Assembly: GCF_003626535.1 (NCBI RefSeq)
Contig: NZ_RBAL01000002.1
Span: 124,001 to 188,000, forward strand
Source: Streptomyces hoynatensis
GTDB lineage: Bacteria; Actinomycetota; Actinomycetes; Streptomycetales; Streptomycetaceae
DNA: 64,000 nucleotides
Direction of reading: 5' to 3'
Position 1 is the first letter of the stretch. Each line of letters opens with the position of its first letter. A program made the position numbers and the translations under genes. This document shows, in pieces, positions 10,176 through 19,701 of the stretch. The notes under the pieces were generated by a model. It saw only the letters and a program-made list of their open reading frames with translations. It did no database searches and had not been told where the DNA came from.

Positions 10176-11192
10176 ATGCTGAGTGAACGCAGGCTTGAGG
10201 TGCTGCGGGCCATCGTCCAGGACTATGTGGGCACCGAGGAGCCGGTGGGTTCCAAGGCGCTCACGGAGCGGCACAATCTGCAGGTGTCCCCGGCCACGGT
10301 GCGCAACGACATGGCAGCGCTTGAGGACGAGGGGTACATCGCGCAGCCGCACACGAGCGCGGGCCGGGTGCCCACGGACAAGGGGTACCGGCTCTTCGTC
10401 GACCGGCTTGCCGGGGTGCGGCCCCTGTCGGCCGCCGAGCGCCGCGCGATCCAGAACTTCCTGGACGGCGCCGTCGACCTCGACGACGTCGTCGGCCGCA
10501 CGGTCCGGCTGCTCGCGCAGCTGACCAGGCAGGTCGCGGTCGTGCAGTACCCCTCCCTCAGCCGCTCCACGGTGCGGCACGTGGAATTGCTCTCGCTGGC
10601 TCCCGCCCGGCTGATGCTGGTGCTCATCACCGACACCGGCCGCGTCGAGCAGCGGGTCGTCGACTGCCCGGCGCCGTTCGGCGAGACCTCGCTCGCCGAC
10701 CTGCGGGCCCGGCTGAACAGCCGGATCGACGGCCAGCGGTTCCCCGAGGTGCCGCCGCTGGTGGCGGACCTGCCGGACTCCTTCGAGCCGGAGGAGCGGG
10801 GCACGGTCTCGACCGTGCTCTCCACGCTGCTGGAGACGCTGGTGGAGGAGACGGAGGAGCGGCTGCTGATCGGCGGCACCTCCAACCTGACCCGGTTCGC
10901 GCAGGATTTCCCGCTGACGATCCGCCCGGTGCTCGAGGCGCTGGAGGAGCAGGTGGTGCTCCTGAGGCTGCTGGGCGAGGCCACGGACACCGGGGTGACC
11001 GTCCGCATCGGACATGAGAATGTTCACGAGGGACTCACGTCCACGTCCGTCGTCTCGGTCGGCTACGGTTCGGGGGACGAGGCGGTCGCGAAGCTCGGCG
11101 TGGTCGGACCGACCCGCATGGACTACCCGGGAACGATGGGAGCGGTGCGCGCAGTGGCACGGTACGTCGGACAGATCCTCGCGGAGAACTGA
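10176..11192 (+). CDS. hrcA: heat-inducible transcription repressor HrcA
   Basis: HrcA binds CIRCE elements and represses chaperone genes. The 338-residue protein has an N-terminal winged helix (residues 1-75, with the [19 protein letters not shown] recognition segment) and a GAF-like HrcA domain. The ATG at 10176 has GGGAGGTGGAG just upstream. The frame is open further upstream, but that part crosses the CIRCE operator and is not homologous. The stop codon abuts the dnaJ GTG directly, so the two are translationally coupled. The CIRCE element 45 bp upstream supports autoregulation. Confidence 0.97.
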   Translation: MLSERRLEVLRAIVQDYVGTEEPVGSKALTERHNLQVSPATVRNDMAALEDEGYIAQPHTSAGRVPTDKGYRLFVDRLAGVRPLSAAERRAIQNFLDGAVDLDDVVGRTVRLLAQLTRQVAVVQYPSLSRSTVRHVELLSLAPARLMLVLITDTGRVEQRVVDCPAPFGETSLADLRARLNSRIDGQRFPEVPPLVADLPDSFEPEERGTVSTVLSTLLETLVEETEERLLIGGTSNLTRFAQDFPLTIRPVLEALEEQVVLLRLLGEATDTGVTVRIGHENVHEGLTSTSVVSVGYGSGDEAVAKLGVVGPTRMDYPGTMGAVRAVARYVGQILAEN

Positions 11193-12326
11193 GTGGCGAC
11201 GGACTACTACGAGATCCTCGGCGTGCAGCGGGACGCCTCGCAGGAGGAGATCAAGAAGGCATTCCGCAGGCTGGCCCGGGAGCTGCACCCGGACGTCAAC
11301 CCCGACCCGAAGACCCAGGAGCGGTTCAAGGAGATCAACACCGCCTACGAGGTGCTCTCCGATCCGCAGAAGAAGCAGATGTACGACCTCGGCGGCGACC
11401 CGATGGGGAGCTCGGCGGGGGCGGGCGGGGGCTTCGGCGCGGCCGGCTTCGGGAACTTCTCCGACATCATGGACGCCTTCTTCGGCACCGCCTCGCAGCG
11501 CGGCCCGAAGTCGCGCACCCGGCGCGGCCAGGACGCCATGATCCGCCTGGAGATCGACCTCAACGAGGCGACGTTCGGCACCACCAAGGAGATCCAGGTC
11601 GACACGGCCACCGTGTGCTCGACCTGCAACGGCGAGGGCGCGGCCCCCGGCACCTCGGCGCAGACCTGCGACATGTGCCGCGGGCGCGGCGAGGTCTCCC
11701 AGGTGACGCGGTCCTTCCTCGGCCAGGTGATGACCTCGCGGCCCTGCCCGCAGTGCCAGGGCTTCGGGACCGTGGTGCCCAACCCCTGCCCCGAGTGCGC
11801 GGGCGACGGCCGGGTCCGCACCCGGCGCACCCTGACGGTGAAGATCCCCGCCGGGGTGGACAACGGCACGCGCATCCAGCTCGCCGGAGAGGGCGAGGTC
11901 GGGCCCGGCGGCGGGCCGGCCGGCGACCTCTACGTGGAGATCAGGGAGAAGCCGCACGCCGTCTTCCAGCGCCGCGGCGACGACCTGCACTGCACGGTGA
12001 CCATCCCGATGACGGCGGCGGCGCTCGGCACGAAGGTGCCGCTGGAGACGCTGGACGGCATCGAGGAGGTCGACATCAGGCCCGGCACGCAGTCCGGCCA
12101 GTCGATCCCGCTGCACTCCAGGGGCGTCACCCACCTGCGCAGTTCGGGCCGCGGCGACCTGGTGGTGCACGTGGAGGTGCAGACCCCGACCAAGCTGGAG
12201 CCCGAGCAGGAGGAGCTGCTGCGGCGGCTGGCGAAGCTGCGGGGCGAGGAGCGGCCGATGGGCCAGTTCCAGCCGGGGCAGCAGGGGCTGTTCTCCCGGC
12301 TGAAGGATGCCTTCAACGGCCGCTGA
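11193..12326 (+). CDS. dnaJ: molecular chaperone DnaJ (DnaJ2 type)
   Basis: This Hsp40 cochaperone stimulates DnaK. The 377-residue protein has a J domain (residues 1-70, HPD at 32-34), a short Gly/Phe region, four CxxCxGxG zinc repeats (first Cys at 142: [32 protein letters not shown]) and the C-terminal peptide-binding domain. It starts at a GTG directly after the hrcA stop. Its linkage to hrcA rather than dnaK marks it as the second DnaJ common in actinobacteria. Confidence 0.96.
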   Translation: MATDYYEILGVQRDASQEEIKKAFRRLARELHPDVNPDPKTQERFKEINTAYEVLSDPQKKQMYDLGGDPMGSSAGAGGGFGAAGFGNFSDIMDAFFGTASQRGPKSRTRRGQDAMIRLEIDLNEATFGTTKEIQVDTATVCSTCNGEGAAPGTSAQTCDMCRGRGEVSQVTRSFLGQVMTSRPCPQCQGFGTVVPNPCPECAGDGRVRTRRTLTVKIPAGVDNGTRIQLAGEGEVGPGGGPAGDLYVEIREKPHAVFQRRGDDLHCTVTIPMTAAALGTKVPLETLDGIEEVDIRPGTQSGQSIPLHSRGVTHLRSSGRGDLVVHVEVQTPTKLEPEQEELLRRLAKLRGEERPMGQFQPGQQGLFSRLKDAFNGR

Positions 12327-12380
12327 CCGTCCGCGCCTTCCCACCGCCGAGCCCGCCGGGGCAGAGGGGCCTCTTCGCAC

Positions 12381-13133
12381 ATGAGCACCGCACCGGTCTT
12401 CCTCGCGGACCCCGGGAGCATCGCCGGGGCCGCGCCCGGCCGGACGCTGCGGCTCGAGGGCGCCGAGGGGCGGCACGCCGTGGCCGTGCGCCGGCTGCGC
12501 GTCGGCGAGGCCGTGGTGCTGAGCGACGGCGCGGGCCGCGGCGCGTTCGGCACGGTGACCGCCGTCGAGGGGCGCGACCGGCTCGACGTGCGGGTGGACG
12601 AGGTGCGCGGGGAACCGTCGCCGAGCCCCGCGCTGACCGTGATCCAGGCGCTGCCCAAGGGCGACCGCGGCGAGCTGGCCGTGGAGACCATGACCGAGAC
12701 CGGGGTCGACACGATCGTGCCCTGGGCGGCCTCCCGCTGCGTCACCCAGTGGAAGGGGGAGCGCGGGCAGAAGGCGCTCGCCAAGTGGCGTGCGACGGCG
12801 CGCGAGGCGGCCAAGCAGTCGCGGAGGCTGCGGGTGCCGGAGGTGACGGACCAGGTCACCACCCGCCAGGCCGCGGCGCTGCTCGGGAGGGCGGCCTTCG
12901 CCGCGGTGCTCCACGAGGAGGGCGCGGCCCCGCTGGCGACCGCCGAACTCCCCGCCTCGGGCGAGGTGGTGCTCCTGGTCGGTCCCGAGGGCGGGGTCTC
13001 GCCCGAGGAACTCGCCGCCTTCGCCGCGGCCGGCGCGGGCGCGTACCGGCTGGGGCCCACCGTGCTGCGGACCTCCACGGCGGGCACCGTCGCCGCCGCC
13101 CTGCTCCTGGCCCGCTCGGGACGCTGGCGCTGA
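12381..13133 (+). CDS. rsmE: 16S rRNA (uracil-1498-N3)-methyltransferase
   Basis: RsmE methylates U1498 of 16S rRNA using SAM. The 250-residue protein has an N-terminal PUA-like region and a C-terminal SPOUT knot with LLVGPEGGVSPEEL and RLGPTVLRTSTAGTVA, the family's cofactor-binding signatures. The gap from dnaJ is 54 bp and it is probably the third gene of the hrcA operon, as in many Gram-positives. The ATG at 12381 was chosen because homology starts there. Confidence 0.95.
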   Translation: MSTAPVFLADPGSIAGAAPGRTLRLEGAEGRHAVAVRRLRVGEAVVLSDGAGRGAFGTVTAVEGRDRLDVRVDEVRGEPSPSPALTVIQALPKGDRGELAVETMTETGVDTIVPWAASRCVTQWKGERGQKALAKWRATAREAAKQSRRLRVPEVTDQVTTRQAAALLGRAAFAAVLHEEGAAPLATAELPASGEVVLLVGPEGGVSPEELAAFAAAGAGAYRLGPTVLRTSTAGTVAAALLLARSGRWR

Positions 13134-13343
13134 GGCCTCCCGCGGCAGGCGGTAGCATCCGGGGCGTGCCCGGGCGGCCCGCGGCACCGCGATCCGCCTG
13201 CCCCGAACGCCGGGGCGGGTAGCAGGGTCGGGTGGCGGCGGGTGTGCGCCCGCGCACGCCGGTACGCGCCGGCGCACACCGAGACAGACGGATGCACGGC
13301 CGACGCACAGCCGGCCAGGCCGAACGAGGAGGGCACGGGGGCA

Positions 13344-13703
13344 ATGGCGGGCGAACCGCAGGCCGACTGCCTGTTCTGCAAGATCGTGGCGGGGGAGGTC
13401 CCGGCGACGATCGTCCGGGAGACGGAGACCACCGTCGCCTTCCGGGACATCAACCCGCAGGCGCCCACCCACGTGCTGGTGATTCCCCGGGCGCACTACC
13501 CGACGGCCGCCGCGCTGGCCGCGGGCGCCCCCGAGCTGGCCGCCGACCTGCTGCGCGAGGCGCACGAGGTGGCCGTGGGGGACAAGGTCGACGAGACGGG
13601 CTACCGCGTGGTCCTCAACACCGGGACGGGCGCCGGGCAGACCGTCTTCCACGTGCACGCGCACGTGCTCGGCGGCCGCGGCCTGCAGTGGCCGCCCGGC
13701 TAG
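13344..13703 (+). CDS. HIT-family nucleotide-binding protein
   Basis: This 119-residue histidine-triad protein is probably a purine nucleoside phosphoramidase or AMP-lysine hydrolase of the HINT class. It begins [18 protein letters not shown], with Cys9/Cys12 as usual for zinc-containing HINTs, and carries the triad HVHAHVL at residues 103-109. The ATG at 13344 has AGGAGGG upstream at 13327-13333. The 210-bp gap from rsmE contains a TAGCAT hexamer at 13153-13158 that could be a promoter. rnz begins 14 bp after the stop. Confidence 0.92.
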   Translation: MAGEPQADCLFCKIVAGEVPATIVRETETTVAFRDINPQAPTHVLVIPRAHYPTAAALAAGAPELAADLLREAHEVAVGDKVDETGYRVVLNTGTGAGQTVFHVHAHVLGGRGLQWPPG

Positions 13704-13716
13704 GCGCGGACCCCGC

Positions 13717-14673
13717 GTGGTGAAGACCCCGCTTTCCGCCCGCGAGCTGGTGGTGCTCGGCACGGCCAGCCAGGTCCCGACCCGGCACCGCAACCACAAC
13801 GGGTACGCGCTGCGCTGGGACACCGAGACCCTGCTCTTCGACCCGGGCGAGGGCACCCAGCGGCAGATGCTGTTCGCCGGGATCAGCGCCCACCAGCTGA
13901 CCCGGGTGTGCGTCACGCACTTCCACGGGGACCACTCCCTCGGGCTGGCCGGGGTGATCCAGCGCATCAGCCTGGACCGGGTGCCCCACCCGGTGGTGTT
14001 CCACTACCCGGCCAGTGGCCAGGAGTTCTTCGACCGGCTGCGGCTGGCGACGTCCTACCGGCAGACCGCGCACCTTCAGCCGCGGCCGGTGCGCGACGAG
14101 GGCGAGCTGGACGCCTCCGTGCCCGAGGACGGGCCGGGTCAGGCGCCCGCCAGGGCGGGCTTCACGCTCAGCGCGCACCGGCTCTCGCACCCCGTGGAGT
14201 CCTTCGGCTACCGCCTGGTCGAGCCGGACGGCCGCCGGATGCTGCCGGAACGCCTCGCCGCCCACGGCATCGCCGGGCCCGAGGTGCGCCTGCTGCAACG
14301 AGAGGGCGAGCTGCGCGGCGTCCGCCTGGAGGAGGTCAGCGAGCCGAGGCGCGGGCAGCGGTTCGCGTTCGTCATGGACACGCGGCTGTGCCCCGGCGTG
14401 TACGCGCTGGCCGAGGGCTGCGACCTGCTGGTGATCGAGTCCACCTTTCTCGACCGGGACGCCGCGCTCGCCGAGGAGTACGGGCACCTGACCGCCGGGC
14501 AGGCGGGCGCGGTGGCCGCCGGGAGCGGGGTGCGGCATCTGGTGCTGACCCACTTCTCGCAGCGGTACGGGGATCCGGCCGAGTTCGCCGGGGAGGCCAG
14601 GGCGGCCGGATTCCAGGGGGAGTTGACGGTGGCCGAGGACCTGGCGCGGGTGCCGGTGCCGCGCCGGGCCTGA
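13717..14673 (+). CDS. rnz: ribonuclease Z
   Basis: RNase Z matures tRNA 3' ends. The 318-residue protein has [18 protein letters not shown] near the N-terminus, the metal motif HFHGDH at residues 68-73, [10 protein letters not shown], the VMDTRLCPG segment with the catalytic Asp, and [12 protein letters not shown] near the end. The GTG at 13717 is followed at once by a second GTG, and either could be used. It is close behind the HIT gene and probably co-transcribed. A 14-bp tandem duplication lies downstream. Confidence 0.93.
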   Translation: MVKTPLSARELVVLGTASQVPTRHRNHNGYALRWDTETLLFDPGEGTQRQMLFAGISAHQLTRVCVTHFHGDHSLGLAGVIQRISLDRVPHPVVFHYPASGQEFFDRLRLATSYRQTAHLQPRPVRDEGELDASVPEDGPGQAPARAGFTLSAHRLSHPVESFGYRLVEPDGRRMLPERLAAHGIAGPEVRLLQREGELRGVRLEEVSEPRRGQRFAFVMDTRLCPGVYALAEGCDLLVIESTFLDRDAALAEEYGHLTAGQAGAVAAGSGVRHLVLTHFSQRYGDPAEFAGEARAAGFQGELTVAEDLARVPVPRRA

Positions 14674-14690
14674 CGCCGGGGTTCCCCGCC

Positions 14691-14718
14691 GCACCGGCGC
14701 GCCCGCACCGGCGCGCCC
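14691..14718. repeat. 14-bp tandem duplication
   Basis: GCACCGGCGCGCCC is repeated perfectly at 14691-14704 and 14705-14718, in the spacer between the convergent rnz and GH4 genes. I see no intrinsic terminator with a T-tract in 14674-14843. Confidence 0.85.
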
Positions 14719-14843
14719 GGCCCGCACGCCCCCGGCGCGCACTGCCCCCGGCGCGTCCACCCGGGGTGCGCCCCGGCCGCCCGCGGCGCCGACGATCCGG
14801 CGTGCGCGCGGGCGTGGACTGCGCCCGGTGGGCGCCGGGGCGC

Positions 14844-16202
14844 TCAGGCGGGCGCGGGCAGGTCCGCCCGCTCCAGGATGCGGGCGGCGACCGCGGGGGA
14901 GTCCACCAGCGGATGCAGGCTCAGGGCGCGCAGGGCGGCGCGCCGCGAGCCGGTGACGGCGGCCTCGATGGTGGCCCGCTCCACCGCCTTCACCTGGAGC
15001 ATCAGCCCCACCTCCGCCATCCCGGGCGAGATGCAGGGCACCGGCCGCGCGCCCTGGGCGTCCACCTCGCAGACCGTCTCCACGATGGCGTGCCCGGGCA
15101 GCGCGGGCACGGCGCCGCCGTTGCGGACGTTGAGGATCAGGCGCGCGCGCCGGTCGTTCGCGATCGCCCGCATCAGGTCGAGCGCCACCCGCTCGTAGCC
15201 GCCGCCCTCCAGGTCGCAACTGTCGCGTTCCCCGCCGCCCGAGGCGGCGCGCGCCTCGGCGCCGTAGGTCTCCTCGCGCTCCAGGCGCGTGCGCTCCCAC
15301 AGGGCGAGCGCCTCGGCGGGCGCCCGGCGTGCGGCGCGCTCCGCCTCGGCGAAGAAGGCGCTCTGCTGCCGGTCGAGGAACTCGCCCCGCGTCAGCGCCG
15401 CCTCCCGCGTCGCCGCCAGCGTCTCCCGGCCGAAGTAGTAGTAGTGCAGGTACTCGTTGGGCAGGGCGCCGAGCGCGCGCAGCCAGGCGCCGCCGAAGAG
15501 CCGCCCCTCCTCGAAGGAGGCCAGCGCCGCGTCGTCGGCGAGCAGCCCGGGCAGCAGGTCGGTGCCCTGGTGGGTCAGCGAGAGCAGCCAGCCCAGGTGG
15601 TTGAGGCCCACGTAGCCGAAGCCGACCGCGGCCGGGTCGGCGCCCGCGGCCCGCGCCGCCCGCCGCACCAGGCCGACGGGCGAGTCGCAGATCCCGATCA
15701 CCCGGTGCCCGAGCACCGCCGACATCGCCTCGGTCACCATGCCCGCCGGATTGGTGAAGTTGATCAGCCACGCCCCGGGCGCGACCGCCCGCGTCCGCTC
15801 GGCGATCCGCAGGGCCACCGGCACGGTGCGCAGCCCGTAGAGCACGCCGCCCGCGCCCACCGTCTCCTGGCCGAGGACCCCCTCGGCGAGCGGCACCCGC
15901 TCGTCCCGCACCCGGCCGGCCGTGCCGCCCACCCGCACCGCGCAGAACACGAAGTCGGCGCCGCGCAGCGCCTCGTCGAGCCCCTCGGCCACCCGCACCT
16001 CGGGCGCCCAGGGGACGTCCGCCCCGAGCGCGGTCAGCACCGAGGCCACGACCCGGGCCCGCGCCAGGTCGGTGTCGTAGAGCGTCACCCGCGTGCACCG
16101 CCCGGCCGCCCTGCCCTCCGCCTCCGGCGCCCGTTCTGTCAGTAGCGCCCGGTATACCAGGGGGACGCGGAATCCGCCCCCGCCGACGATCGTGAGCCTC
16201 AT
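14844..16202 (-). CDS. GH4-family 6-phospho-beta-glucosidase
   Basis: GH4 enzymes hydrolyse (phospho)glycosides by an NAD+- and Mn2+-dependent redox mechanism. The 452-residue protein has the dinucleotide-binding GGGGFR at residues 7-12, the NFTNPAG motif, ICDSP (metal-ligand Cys), YVGLNHLGW (metal-ligand His) and NEYLHYYYFG. The preferred sugar is not certain. It is divergent from the PfkB kinase with 49 bp between starts. TACGTT at 16210-16215 (minus) ends seven bases before the ATG, so the mRNA is probably leaderless. Confidence 0.9.
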   Translation of the reverse strand: MRLTIVGGGGFRVPLVYRALLTERAPEAEGRAAGRCTRVTLYDTDLARARVVASVLTALGADVPWAPEVRVAEGLDEALRGADFVFCAVRVGGTAGRVRDERVPLAEGVLGQETVGAGGVLYGLRTVPVALRIAERTRAVAPGAWLINFTNPAGMVTEAMSAVLGHRVIGICDSPVGLVRRAARAAGADPAAVGFGYVGLNHLGWLLSLTHQGTDLLPGLLADDAALASFEEGRLFGGAWLRALGALPNEYLHYYYFGRETLAATREAALTRGEFLDRQQSAFFAEAERAARRAPAEALALWERTRLEREETYGAEARAASGGGERDSCDLEGGGYERVALDLMRAIANDRRARLILNVRNGGAVPALPGHAIVETVCEVDAQGARPVPCISPGMAEVGLMLQVKAVERATIEAAVTGSRRAALRALSLHPLVDSPAVAARILERADLPAPA

Positions 16203-16251
16203 GGGCCGGAACGTACCGTAGAAGAGACCGCCACATGACCGGGAGCACCTG

Positions 16252-17442
16252 GTGACCGAGGAGCAGGACGGGCCGGCCGGCTTCCCCGCGCCGCCCGAGG
16301 AGCCGCGCGCGTTCGCCGCCTATGGAGGCCGGCGGCAGCCCGGCTGGGACCCGCACGCGCGCACGTCCTTCGACCCGCTGGCCGCGGTGCGCCGGGAGAC
16401 CGACCCCAGCTGTGATGTGTACCTGACGGGCACGGTGTTCCTCGACATCGTCTTCACCGGCCTGGACGCCGCGCCGGTGCGCGGCACCGAGACCTGGGCC
16501 AGGGGCATGGGGTCCAGCCCCGGCGGCGTCGCCAACATGGCGACGGCGCTCGCCAGGCTCGGGCTGCGCACCTCGCTCGCGGCCGCCTTCGGCGACGACA
16601 AGTACGGCGAGTACTGCTGGGAGACCCTGGAGCGCGGCGAGGGCATCGACCTGACGCTCTCCCGCCTGGTCCCCGGCTGGCACTCGCCGGTGACGGTCTC
16701 GATGGCCTACGAGGGCGAGCGCACCATGGTCACCCACGGGCACGACGCCCCGCTGCCCGAGGGCCCGCCCGGGGGCGCGGAGCTGCCGCCGCCCGCGCGC
16801 TCCTGCGTCGCCTCGCTGCGCCCCGGCCAGCCGCAGGCGTGGATCAAGGACGCGGCCCGGGCGGGCAGCCTGGTCTTCGCGGACGTCGGCTGGGACGAGA
16901 CCGGGGCCTGGGACCTGGCCGCGCTGCCCGATCTGGCCTTCTGCGAGGCCTTCCTGCCGAACGCCGCGGAGGCGGTGCGCTACACCCGCACGGACTCGCC
17001 GCAGGCCGCGGCCAGGGCGCTGACCGAGCTGGTGCCCCTGGCGGTGGTCACCATGGGCGCCGAGGGGGCGTACGCCGCCGACGGGCGCACGGGCGAGACC
17101 GCGGAGGTGCCCGCGATCGTGGTGCCGGCCCTCGACACCACGGGCGCGGGCGACGTCTTCACCGCGGGCTTCATCACCGGCACCCTCGCGGGCTGGCCGC
17201 TCGCGGACCGGCTGGCGCTTGCGGGTCTCACCGCCGCGCTCTCCGTGCAGGAGTTCGGCGGCTCGCTCTCCGCGCCCGGCTGGGGAGAGGTGGCCGCCTG
17301 GTGGCAGCGGGTCAGCGAGCCGGGCTCAGGACTGGACCGGGAGCGGCGGCGCTACGCCTTTCTCGACGGCCTGCTGCCCGGCCCGGCGCCCGGCTGGCCG
17401 CGCCGCAGGGCGGTGCCCACCCTGGGCTTCCGCGGCTGCTGA
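16252..17442 (+). CDS. PfkB-family carbohydrate kinase
   Basis: This ribokinase-fold sugar or nucleoside kinase has 396 residues. The Gly-rich SSPGGVANMATALARLG segment binds the substrate, and DTTGAGDVFTAGF (Asp295-Asp301) holds the catalytic base and anion hole. An N-terminal extension of about 50 residues precedes the kinase core. The GTG at 16252 has GGGAG at 16241-16245. Its divergent partner is a GH4 glycosidase, so the two may act in one sugar route, but the substrate is unknown. Confidence 0.85.
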   Translation: MTEEQDGPAGFPAPPEEPRAFAAYGGRRQPGWDPHARTSFDPLAAVRRETDPSCDVYLTGTVFLDIVFTGLDAAPVRGTETWARGMGSSPGGVANMATALARLGLRTSLAAAFGDDKYGEYCWETLERGEGIDLTLSRLVPGWHSPVTVSMAYEGERTMVTHGHDAPLPEGPPGGAELPPPARSCVASLRPGQPQAWIKDAARAGSLVFADVGWDETGAWDLAALPDLAFCEAFLPNAAEAVRYTRTDSPQAAARALTELVPLAVVTMGAEGAYAADGRTGETAEVPAIVVPALDTTGAGDVFTAGFITGTLAGWPLADRLALAGLTAALSVQEFGGSLSAPGWGEVAAWWQRVSEPGSGLDRERRRYAFLDGLLPGPAPGWPRRRAVPTLGFRGC

Positions 17443-17522
17443 CCCGGCCGCCTCCGGCTCCCCGAATCGCCCGCACGCCCTTCCGGGAAGGCCCCGGCCC
17501 GTCCCCGGAAAGCGGGCCCAAC

Positions 17523-17565
17523 CGCCGTGCCACGCCGGCCCGTTCACGGCCGGGCCCGCACGGCG
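17523..17565. terminator. two-stem hairpin between convergent genes
   Basis: CGCCGTGC (17523-17530) pairs with GCACGGCG (17558-17565). Inside it GGCCCG (17537-17542) pairs with CGGGCC (17551-17556). It lies between the pfkB-type gene and the lipoprotein gene and is a likely bidirectional terminator, without a T-tract. Confidence 0.6.
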
Positions 17566-17571
17566 TGGGCG

Positions 17572-18168
17572 TCAGGGCTCGGGGCAGAAGGATGCCTCCC
17601 TGGCGGCCTTCCAGCCGTCCCCGCGTAGCTCGACGGTGATCGGCCCCGGGGCGGGCACCGGCTCCCCCGCCGCGCGCAAGGCCTCCGCGGCGGCGGCCCG
17701 GCCGCGGGGCGTGGGGCCGGTGGCGCGGAAGGCCTCCGCCGCGGTGCACACCAGCTGGCCCTGGGCGGTCTCGTCGAGCGGTCCGGTGCCGGCGGAGAAG
17801 GTGAGGACGACGCCGGAGAGGCCGGTGGTCACGGCGGGCGGGCCCGGCAGGCCGGACAGCCGGGTCGCGAGCCGGTCGCTCTCCTCCTCGTCGGGCCCGT
17901 CGAGGAGCAGGCCGAGGGCGGTGGACACGTCGGCGGGCCCCTCGGTGCGGCGGGGCGTGGCCACCAGCGAGTCGTCGTAGGGGGACACGAAGTAGAGCAG
18001 GGTGTCCGCGGGCAGGCCGGTGGCCGGCGGGCCGGTCTGGATGACGTCGGAGGGCGGCACGCCACAGGCCGCGAGCAGTGCCGCGGCCGGCAGGAGGCCC
18101 AGCGCGGCCGGCGGGCGCGGGCCGCCCGGCGTGCGGCCCGGGCGCCTCGGGCGGCGTGGGCCGCTCAT
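17572..18168 (-). CDS. GerMN-like lipoprotein of the two-component operon
   Basis: The 198-residue product has a basic N-terminus, a hydrophobic stretch and the lipobox LLAAC, so it should be a lipoprotein outside the membrane. After the Cys the pattern CGVPPSD, LLYFVSP, LGLLLDGPDEEE and QLVCTAAEAF resembles the GerMN domain also found at the start of LpqB. The ATG overlaps the kinase stop by 4 bp (ATGA), so it is the third gene of the regulator-kinase-lipoprotein operon. By analogy with mtrA-mtrB-lpqB it may modulate the sensor, which is inference. Confidence 0.75.
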   Translation of the reverse strand: MSGPRRPRRPGRTPGGPRPPAALGLLPAAALLAACGVPPSDVIQTGPPATGLPADTLLYFVSPYDDSLVATPRRTEGPADVSTALGLLLDGPDEEESDRLATRLSGLPGPPAVTTGLSGVVLTFSAGTGPLDETAQGQLVCTAAEAFRATGPTPRGRAAAAEALRAAGEPVPAPGPITVELRGDGWKAAREASFCPEP

Positions 18169-19688
18169 GCGCGGCGCACCGGCAGCTCGACGCTGAAGGC
18201 GGTGCCGCCGCCCGGCCGGTTCGCGGCGCGGACCCGTCCCCCGTGCAGGTGGACGTTCTCCGCGGCAATGGCCAGCCCGAGGCCGCTGCTCTCGCTGCGG
18301 GCCCTGGTGGCGTCGGCCTTGTAGAAGCGCTCGAAGATGTGGGGCAGGGCGGCCTCGGGTATGCCCGGGCCCTCGTCGGTGACCTCGATGATCAGCCACG
18401 CTCCTTCCGTGGGGTCCTGCCTGGTGCCGAGCGAGAGCCGCACCGGCGGCGCGCCGTGCCGCAGCGCGTTCCCGACCAGGTTGGCGACGACGACGTCCAG
18501 GCGGCGCGGGTCGAGCCTGGCCCGCGCCGCGCCGGGCGGGGGCAGCCGGGTCTCCACCAGGTCGCCCCAGCCGCGGGCGGCGAGGGTGTGCCGGAGGGAC
18601 TCGGCCACGTCGAACTCGTCCAGGGCGAGCACGGCGGCGCCCGCGTCGAAGCGGGACATCTCCATCAGGTCGTTCACCAGTCGGCTCAGCCGCGCGGTCT
18701 CCTCGCTGATCAGCCGCACCGCGTCCCCGGTCCTGCCGTCGAGCCGCGGCGCCTCCTCGTCGAGCACGTCGGTGACCGCCGCCATGGCGGCCAGCGGCGT
18801 GCGCAGCTCGTGCGAGACGTCGGCGGCGAAGCGGCGGGCCTGCGCCTCCAGCCGGCGCAGCTCCGCCACCGACTGTTCGAGCGCCGCCGCGGTGTCGTTG
18901 AACGAGCGTGACAGGTCGGCGAGTTCGTCGGAGCCGTGCACGGTGAGCCGCACGTCGAGGTGGCCCTCGGCCATCCTTCGGGTCGCCCCGCGCAGCGCGC
19001 GCACGGGCCGCAGCACCCCGCGGGCGGCGAGCAGCGCCAGCACGACGGCGCCGCCGAGCGCCGACAGCGTGGCGTGCTCCACGGCGGCGATGATGGCCGT
19101 GACGTACGCCTGCTCGGTGTCCTGCGCCACGACCAGGTAGCAGGCGAGCCCGGAGAGGACCGTCCCGCCCCTCCCGCTGCCGTAGACGACGGGGAGCCCG
19201 ACGACCAGGTAGGGGCGGCCGCCGGCGTCGACCCGCTGGAAGACGGCGGCGGGCCGCTCGGCCACGGCCTCGCGCAGCTCCCGGCTGAGCCGGCCGAAGG
19301 TCTCCGCGGAGCCGGAGGCGGCCCGGAGCCCCTCGTAGGTGGCGAGCACCTGCCAGCCCTGCGACTGGTGCGCGCCGGCCACCGCGTCGACCAGGGACTG
19401 GAGTTCCCGTTGGGTCGGGGAGGCGCGGACGCCGCGCGTCAGCGCGTCGACGCTGTCGCGGAACTGCTTGATCACCACGTCCTGGCTCTGCTGCAGCACG
19501 CCGGTGCGGGCCTCGCGGAAGGCCAGCAGCCCGGTGCCCAGGGCGCTGACCGCGGCGACCAGGGCGAAGCCGACGACGAGGCGGACGCGCAGCCCGCGCA
19601 GGGCCCGCAGGGCGCGCCCCCACGGCCCGGTGCGGCCCGGGCGGGGGCCGGCGCGGCCGGCCGGCGCGGCCTGTGCGGGGCGGCTCAC
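18165..19688 (-). CDS. membrane sensor histidine kinase
   Basis: The 507-residue kinase has a first membrane helix near residues 35-56, an extracytoplasmic sensor of about 150 residues, a second helix, a HAMP domain (VLRPVRALRGATRRMAEG), HisKA with FAADVSHELRTPL (phospho-acceptor His293) and HATPase_c (NALRHG, DEGPGIP, SSGLGLAI). The preceding regulator gene ends 13 bp upstream and the lipoprotein gene overlaps by 4 bp. The architecture resembles AfsQ2/CseC-type kinases. The signal is unknown. Confidence 0.92.
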   Translation of the reverse strand: MSRPAQAAPAGRAGPRPGRTGPWGRALRALRGLRVRLVVGFALVAAVSALGTGLLAFREARTGVLQQSQDVVIKQFRDSVDALTRGVRASPTQRELQSLVDAVAGAHQSQGWQVLATYEGLRAASGSAETFGRLSRELREAVAERPAAVFQRVDAGGRPYLVVGLPVVYGSGRGGTVLSGLACYLVVAQDTEQAYVTAIIAAVEHATLSALGGAVVLALLAARGVLRPVRALRGATRRMAEGHLDVRLTVHGSDELADLSRSFNDTAAALEQSVAELRRLEAQARRFAADVSHELRTPLAAMAAVTDVLDEEAPRLDGRTGDAVRLISEETARLSRLVNDLMEMSRFDAGAAVLALDEFDVAESLRHTLAARGWGDLVETRLPPPGAARARLDPRRLDVVVANLVGNALRHGAPPVRLSLGTRQDPTEGAWLIIEVTDEGPGIPEAALPHIFERFYKADATRARSESSGLGLAIAAENVHLHGGRVRAANRPGGGTAFSVELPVRRA

Positions 19689-19701
19689 GGCGGCACCGGC
19701 C

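Noticed and set aside
13166..13222. An 18-codon GTG frame seven bases after a TAGCAT hexamer, between rsmE and the HIT gene
   Set aside because: The hexamer is plausible but the frame is short, Arg/Pro-rich and compositionally random. It is more likely a promoter for the HIT gene.
9981..13967. A minus-strand open frame of over 1300 codons across hrcA-dnaJ-rsmE
   Set aside because: It is antisense to well-supported genes and open only because stop codons are rare in very GC-rich DNA. Its product is low-complexity with no domain. Similar long antisense frames elsewhere were dismissed for the same reason.
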